From: Pseudomonadota bacterium
GTDB lineage: Bacteria > Pseudomonadota > Alphaproteobacteria > Caulobacterales > Caulobacteraceae
Direction: 5' to 3'
Assembly: GCA_023445705.1 (NCBI GenBank)
Contig: JAEXKM010000173.1
Coordinates: forward strand, 1-9,525
Length of the DNA stretch: 9,525 bases
Under the pieces are notes generated by a model. It worked only from the letters and a program-made list of their open reading frames with translations. It was not told the DNA's origin and did not search any database. The number at the start of each line of letters is the position of its first letter. The first letter of the stretch is position 1. The translations under genes and the position numbers were made by a program. Of the stretch, positions 5,892 through 9,525 are shown piece by piece.

Positions 5892-6541
5892 ACGCTGACG
5901 CCGACGCCAATGGGGCAGGTCACGCCGGTGCCGCCGATGCCGCAATAGCCGTTCGGGTTCTTGGCGAGGTACTGCTGGTGATAGTCCTCAGCGAAGTAGA
6001 ATTCGGGCGCCTCGGCGATCTCGGTGGTGATCGGCCCGTAGCCCTTGTCCGACAGCGCCTGCTGATAGGACTGCAGTGAAGCCGCCGCCGCGGTCGCCTG
6101 GGCGTCGTTGTGGACGTAAATACCCGAACGGTACTGGGTGCCGATGTCGTTACCCTGGCGCATGCCCTGGGTCGGGTCGTGGTTTTCCCAGAACACCTTC
6201 AGGAGATCTTCGTAGGTGACCACGCGCGGGTCGAAGACGACTCGCACGGATTCCGCATGGCCGGTGCGGCCGCTGCAGACTTCCTCATAGGTCGGGTTGG
6301 GCGTGACGCCGTTCTGGTAGCCCACGGCCGTCACCCAGACCCCGGGGACCTGCCAGAACTTTCGCTCGACGCCCCAGAAGCAGCCCATGGCGAAGTCGGC
6401 GACCTCCAGGCCATCCGGATAGGGGCCCTTCAACGGACGGCCGTTGATAAAGTGGCTTTCGGCGGTCGGCAGCGGATTGGGGCGGCCCGGCAGCGCCGTG
6501 TCGGTGGTCGGGAGCTCGGAGGTTTTCTTGGCGAAAAGCAT
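5888..6541 (-). CDS. msrA: Peptide methionine sulfoxide reductase MsrA
   Basis: A 217-aa MsrA that reduces the S-epimer of methionine sulfoxide in proteins, using thioredoxin as reductant. The catalytic Cys54 lies in MGCFWG. The conserved TYEEVCSGRTGHAE and VVFDPRVVTYEDLL blocks follow, then the DPTQGMRQGNDIGTQYRSGIY substrate-binding region. The resolving cysteines are in GYCGIGGTGVTCP (Cys200 and Cys209). The N-terminal extension MLFAKKTSELPTTDTALPGR with NGRPLKGPYPDG matches the long form seen in alphaproteobacteria and E. coli (212 aa). ATG 6541 is preferred to an upstream start at 6646 because the extra residues are Arg/Cys-rich and unlike the family. No strong ribosome site is visible. 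No export signal is seen, so the protein is probably cytoplasmic. It leads the msrA-mmcQ pair. Confidence 0.95.
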   Translation of the reverse strand: MLFAKKTSELPTTDTALPGRPNPLPTAESHFINGRPLKGPYPDGLEVADFAMGCFWGVERKFWQVPGVWVTAVGYQNGVTPNPTYEEVCSGRTGHAESVRVVFDPRVVTYEDLLKVFWENHDPTQGMRQGNDIGTQYRSGIYVHNDAQATAAAASLQSYQQALSDKGYGPITTEIAEAPEFYFAEDYHQQYLAKNPNGYCGIGGTGVTCPIGVGVSV

Positions 6542-6634
6542 GGGCGTGGCCGTTCGAATGGGGACAGACGACAAACATAGGATCGCCCCGCAGCAAATGC
6601 ACCTGCCCTGGCGACCCCGCGGCCGAAAGGGCGC

Positions 6635-6662
6635 TTGCTCGGCCAAGCGTCATGAGTATATT
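6635..6662 (+). promoter_or_regulatory. Candidate promoter of tRNA-Ser with GC-rich discriminator
   Basis: TTGCTC (6635-6640) and TATATT (6657-6662) are 16 bp apart. A transcript would start near 6669 and carry a leader of about 36 nt before the mature tRNA. The segment after the -10 is GCGCGCC, the GC-rich discriminator type found at stringently controlled stable-RNA promoters. The divergent msrA start lies 94 bp away. Confidence 0.5.
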
Positions 6663-6704
6663 GCGCGCCTTCCGCGAGGGGCCATACGCTCCCTCAAGGC
6701 CTGT

Positions 6705-6794
6705 GGTGAGGTGGCGGAGTGGTCGATCGCGCACGCTTGGAAAGCGTGTATAGGTGAAAGCCTATCGAGGGTTCGAATCCCTCTCTCACCGCCA
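6705..6794 (+). tRNA. tRNA-Ser (anticodon GGA)
   Basis: This is a 90-nt class II tRNA with encoded CCA. The acceptor GGTGAGG (6705-6711) pairs with TCTCACC (6784-6790, one G-T pair), followed by discriminator G and CCA (6792-6794). The anticodon stem CACGC/GCGTG encloses TTGGAAA, giving anticodon GGA at 6739-6741, which reads UCC and UCU. A long variable arm (ATAGG/CCTAT) marks a serine tRNA. The T arm is GAGGG-TTCGAAT-CCCTC. The gene stands alone between msrA and mgtC, and I see no integrase or repeat indicating use as an attachment site. Confidence 0.98.
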
Positions 6795-6940
6795 TTTCCT
6801 CTGAGAATTCGGTCATGCTTAGCGCGGCGTCCCGGCCGTGCTCCCTGCCTGTTGGCGGCTATTTTCCCTGACCCATTGTGATCTGTAGGCGGACGTTTCA
6901 AACTTCCGGCGGGCGGGGTGTCGCAAGTCGGAGGCGCCGC

Positions 6941-7618
6941 ATGGTTCTACCGCAGTGGGAATTGATCGTGCGGCTCCTGCTGGCCGCGGGGCTTGGCAGC
7001 GTCATCGGCCTGGAGCGCGAGCGGCTGGTCTGGGCGGCCGGCCTGCGGACCCATATGCTGGTAAGCGTCGGCTCGGCCCTGGTGATCATCGTCTCGGCCT
7101 ATGGATTCAGCCGGGTCCTGGGCGACCACGTCGTGCTGGACCCGTCACGGGTCGCGGCCCAAGTCGTTTCGGGCGTCGGCTTCCTCGGCGCGGGGTCCAT
7201 CATCCTGCGCAACGAGGTGGTGAAGGGCCTGACGACGGCGGCTAGCGTCTGGGCCGTCGCGGGCATCGGGCTGGCTGCGGGCGCCGGCCTCTACACCGCC
7301 GCCATCGCCGCGACGGCGATCATCCTGCTGATCCTGGCGGGCCTGAAGCCACTGGAAGAGCGCTATCGCGCCGGGCGGCAGAGCCGGAGGTTGTTCCTGC
7401 GGGCCCGCCGGGGAGAGATGTCCGTAGGCTTCCTGGAAAACCTGCTGGGCGCGCGAGCCATCCAGGTCCGCCAACTCATCGTCCGCGCCGGGGACCTGGA
7501 CGGCGAGGAGCAGGTTGAACTGATCCTCGGCCGCGTCAGCCTCCGCGACGCGGCCGAAATCATCGGCCGACTGTCCGCCGAGCCGTCGATCCTCGAGGTG
7601 CGCGAAGTCAAGGCCTAG
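6941..7618 (+). CDS. MgtC/SapB family membrane protein
   Basis: A 225-aa MgtC/SapB family protein. In Salmonella and Mycobacterium, MgtC supports survival in macrophages and at low magnesium and affects F-type ATPase or membrane potential; many homologues are non-pathogen proteins of unknown role. Hallmarks are RLLLAAGLGSVIGLERE (11-27), RTHMLVSVGSAL (36-47), DPSRVAAQVVSGVGFLGAGSI (67-87) and VKGLTTAASVWAVAGIGLAAGAG (94-116), with four to five hydrophobic segments ending near 133. Residues from about 150 form a soluble ACT-like C-terminal domain, as in longer MgtC proteins. ATG 6941 has GGAGG 6 bp upstream and directly precedes the first helix; a GTG at 6878 would add an Arg-rich stretch and is not used. 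No magnesium leader element is recognisable in the 146 bp upstream. Confidence 0.93.
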   Translation: MVLPQWELIVRLLLAAGLGSVIGLERERLVWAAGLRTHMLVSVGSALVIIVSAYGFSRVLGDHVVLDPSRVAAQVVSGVGFLGAGSIILRNEVVKGLTTAASVWAVAGIGLAAGAGLYTAAIAATAIILLILAGLKPLEERYRAGRQSRRLFLRARRGEMSVGFLENLLGARAIQVRQLIVRAGDLDGEEQVELILGRVSLRDAAEIIGRLSAEPSILEVREVKA

Positions 7619-7622
7619 GAGG

Positions 7623-7665
7623 GCCGAGCCTAGCCCCAAGCCGGATTCGTGATGAACGGCTCGGC
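7623..7665. repeat. 8-bp inverted repeat after mgtC
   Basis: GCCGAGCC (7623-7630) and GGCTCGGC (7658-7665) form a perfect inverted repeat with a 27-nt loop, starting 5 bases after the mgtC stop. It could end the mgtC transcript with help from Rho, but there is no T run after it, so its role is uncertain. Confidence 0.35.
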
Positions 7666-7738
7666 GACCGCCTCGCCCGACAGACGAGAAACACAACCCT
7701 TAGTTACTGAGTGTTTACAACCTCACCGCTAGCTGGCG

Positions 7739-7770
7739 CCGCCGCCATTCAGTTCAAGGGCGGCGGGGGG
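7739..7770 (+). promoter_or_regulatory. Hairpin abutting the ribosome site of the autotransporter gene
   Basis: CCGCCGCC (7739-7746) is perfectly complementary to GGCGGCGG (7759-7766) across a 12-nt loop. The right arm runs into the only ribosome-site candidate, the G run at 7765-7770, 5 bp before ATG 7776. The fold could therefore mask or flank the ribosome site. The regulatory role is inference. Confidence 0.38.
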
Positions 7771-7775
7771 ATTTC

Positions 7776-9525
7776 ATGAAGCTTGGCTCGAGTGCGCTGG
7801 CGGCGCTGCTTTCGACTGTCTCGACGCTTGCCTGGGCGGAGCCGAGTCCGGCGGACTTCCGGACCCCCGAGTTCCTGGCCCAGTGGGGGCTGGGTGTGAT
7901 CCATGCCGACGTCGCCTATGCCGCGGGCGTGGACGGGACCGGCGTCACGATCGGCATTGTCGATGGCGGCCTGGACATCGAGCACAGCGAACTCGCTGGC
8001 CGCTTTGAGCCCGGGGTCGAGACCGAGCAGCCGTGGTTCATCGACTACGATGGGCACGGGACCGCTGTCGCGGCGGTCGCAGTCGCAAACCGGGATGGCG
8101 TGGGCATGCACGGCGTGGCGCCCGGCGCCCGGGTCGTGATGGCGCGCCACACCGACGAAGACGGCTTCATCAGCGACGCGAGCGTCGCAAGCGCGCTGAA
8201 CGGGATGATCGACCGCGGCGTCAGGATCATCAACAACAGCTATGGCGACGTCGGCTACACGGCCCTCACCATGACGCCGGAGCAGTTCGAGACGGACTAT
8301 CCGAAGTATCTGAGCGCCGCGCGCCGGGCCGTGGACAGCGGCGCGCTGATGATCTTCATCACGCACAACATGGCGGAAGACCAGCCGACGCCAGACGGCG
8401 GCCTGCCCCACCTCTTTCCCGAATTGCAGCGCGGCTGGCTCGCCGTGACGGCGGTGGACAGCTTCCACATCGCCGACTACGCGAACTACTGCGGCGTCGC
8501 GATGTACTGGTGCCTGGCCGCGCCGGGGGGCGGCGCCATGGATCCGTCCGGCGAGATCGCCGACCCCATCATCAGCGCCTGGGCCGGCGGCGGCTATGGC
8601 GAGTTCTACGGCACGTCCTATGCAGCGCCCCACGTGGCGGGCGCCGCGGCGCTGGTCTCGCAGATGTTCCCCTATATGGACGCCCAGCAGGTGGGCCAGG
8701 TGCTGCTGGGCACGGCCACCGACTATGGCGATCCCGGCGTGGACCCGATCTGGGGATATGGCCTGCTCAACGTCGGCAAGGCGGTGATGGGGCCGGGCCG
8801 CTTCGACTGGGGCGACTTCCAGGCCAATGTCACCGAGGGAACCAGCTATTGGCGGAACGACATCGCCGGCGAGGGGGGCCTGATCAAGACCGGCGATGGG
8901 CTGCTGGTTCTGAAGGGCTTCAATACCTATGCCGGCGGCACGCAGGTGGTCGAGGGGCGGCCTTGCGCTCGACGGCGTAGTCACCTCGCCCGTGCAGGTC
9001 GAATACTTCGGCGCCCTGATGGGCGAGGGGCTGATCGGTGGGAACCTCGACAACGCCGGCATGATGATCCCGGGCGACGCCCAACAGCGGGGCCTATTCG
9101 CGATCACTGGCGACTACCTTCATAGCTCCACGGGCGTCCTGGTCGCGTCGGTCGATGCGCAAGGCGCGGCCAGCGCCCTCGCCGTGCTGGGCGAAGCCAA
9201 GCTGGAGGGAGGCGAGGTCGTCGCCCTGCTCGCGCCCGATCTCTATCGCCAGGATCTCCGGGCCAGCTTCCTGGTCACCGCCGGCGGCGTCAGCGGCCGC
9301 TTCACCGATCTGGTGATGGACGACTACGTGTTCCTAAAGGGCGCGCTGGAGTACGCCCCGACCCACGTCGACCTGGTCGTTCGTCGCCTGCGCTTCGACG
9401 ATCCGTCTGTGGCGACCAGCGCCAATCAGCGAGCAGTCGGCGGCGAGTTCGAACGAGCGCTCTTCGGCGGCGACGCCGATGTGGAGCTGGCCGTCGCCGC
9501 GCTCCAGCAGAGCACGGATCTGGAC
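7776..9525 (+). CDS. S8 subtilisin-type autotransporter serine protease, frameshifted, 3' end outside the window
   Basis: The first 394 codons read as a secreted subtilisin-family protease. Residues 1-21 are a signal peptide ending AWA. The catalytic triad is Asp63 (IVDGGLD), His94 (DGHGTAVA) and Ser281 (GTSYAAPHVAGA). Asn198 (ITHN) is the likely oxyanion residue. The domain ends at WGYGLLNVGKAV (326-337). A passenger-associated strand repeat follows (about 364-394). An extra G in 8954-8957 then shifts the frame, and the unshifted reading stops at 9125 after about 55 unrelated Arg-rich residues. The other frame continues smoothly (GGLALDGVVTSPVQVEYFGA, then GLIGGNLDNAG, ASFLVTAGGVSGRF, DYVFLKGALEY) and is open to the window end, as in autotransporter passengers. 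The C-terminal outer-membrane barrel is not reached. This may be a sequencing error, a decayed gene or a phase switch. Confidence 0.85.
8865..8980 (+). other. Autotransporter-associated beta-strand repeat (PATR-like)
   Basis: GEGGLIKTGDGLLVLKGFNT followed by YAGGTQVVEG and, after frame correction, GLALDG matches the passenger-associated transport repeat pattern G-x-L-x-K-x-G-x-G-x-L-x-L-x-G-x-N-T-Y-x-G-G-T. It links the protease domain to the beta-helical part of the passenger. The frameshift lies inside this repeat. Confidence 0.75.
8954..8957 (+). other. +1 frameshift in a GGGG run within the autotransporter gene
   Basis: The sequence reads GTC GAG GGG CGG CCT in the upstream frame. With one G fewer it reads GTC GAG GGC GGC CTT GCG CTC GAC GGC, giving VEGGLALDG, which fits the repeat consensus and joins the downstream frame that is open for 188 further codons from 8962. 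Confidence 0.85.

Noticed and set aside
6650..6901. Minus-strand 83-aa frame containing GERGIRTLDRLS, and a plus frame with EVAEWSIAHAWKA over 6444-6881
   Set aside because: Both are translations through the tRNA-Ser gene and its antisense; these peptide strings are well-known spurious proteins in databases.
6705..6940. tRNA-Ser 3' end as a mobile-element attachment site
   Set aside because: No integrase, no repeated tRNA 3' segment and no foreign-looking genes follow; mgtC comes next with similar base composition.
7749..9107. 452-aa minus-strand open frame, slightly longer than the plus-strand frame
   Set aside because: The plus strand has a signal peptide and the subtilisin triad; the antisense product has no recognisable motif and is a codon-bias shadow.
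1..9525. CRISPR arrays, insertion sequences, tandem repeats, toxin-antitoxin or defence genes
   Set aside because: Looked for on both strands by eye; no repeat arrays, transposase motifs or defence-type domains were found.

Overview
The window looks like chromosomal DNA of a high-GC alphaproteobacterium, most likely a member of the Caulobacteraceae (Caulobacter/Phenylobacterium type). The support is the GC-rich third codon positions, an EipA (DUF1134) gene next to lepA, a perfect CtrA-type box TTAA-N7-TTAA in their shared intergenic region, and a perfect EcfG/SigT-type general-stress promoter GGAAC-N16-CGTT. No phage, transposon, CRISPR array or integrase was seen. Most genes are core or conserved-hypothetical.

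Layout. At 1-1282 (minus strand) a periplasmic EipA protein is followed 28 bp later by an alpha/beta-hydrolase-fold gene that runs off the left edge and has glycine where the nucleophile should be. The 151-bp gap at 1283-1433 holds the CtrA box and separates this pair from the divergent lepA (1434-3239, ribosomal back-translocase EF4). LepA ends tail-to-tail with a DUF2784 membrane protein, the two stops sharing one CTAG. From 3728 to 5556 lies a run of small envelope-type genes: an entericidin-like lipopeptide, a 51-aa charged protein (minus), DUF983, a 52-aa DUF3309 protein and a DUF599 membrane protein. The perfect EcfG promoter precedes the DUF3309 gene, and a one-mismatch copy with the same promoter-to-start geometry precedes the 51-aa gene. 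DUF599 again shares a CTAG stop with the convergent msrA-mmcQ pair (minus, 5553-6541), whose members overlap by 2 bp.

The right half holds tRNA-Ser(GGA) at 6705-6794 with its own plausible promoter, an MgtC/SapB membrane protein (6941-7618), and a subtilisin-family (S8) autotransporter beginning at 7776. The autotransporter has a signal peptide, a D/H/S triad and a passenger-associated strand repeat. One extra G in a GGGG run at 8954-8957 shifts its frame; the correct frame then stays open to the window end, where the outer-membrane barrel has not yet begun.

Functionally the common themes are the envelope (EipA, entericidin, small membrane proteins, MgtC, autotransporter), oxidative damage repair (MsrA) and stress regulation (EcfG-type promoters). 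No wholly new multi-gene system is evident. The most useful leads are the regulatory sites, the glycine at the hydrolase nucleophile position and the autotransporter frameshift.
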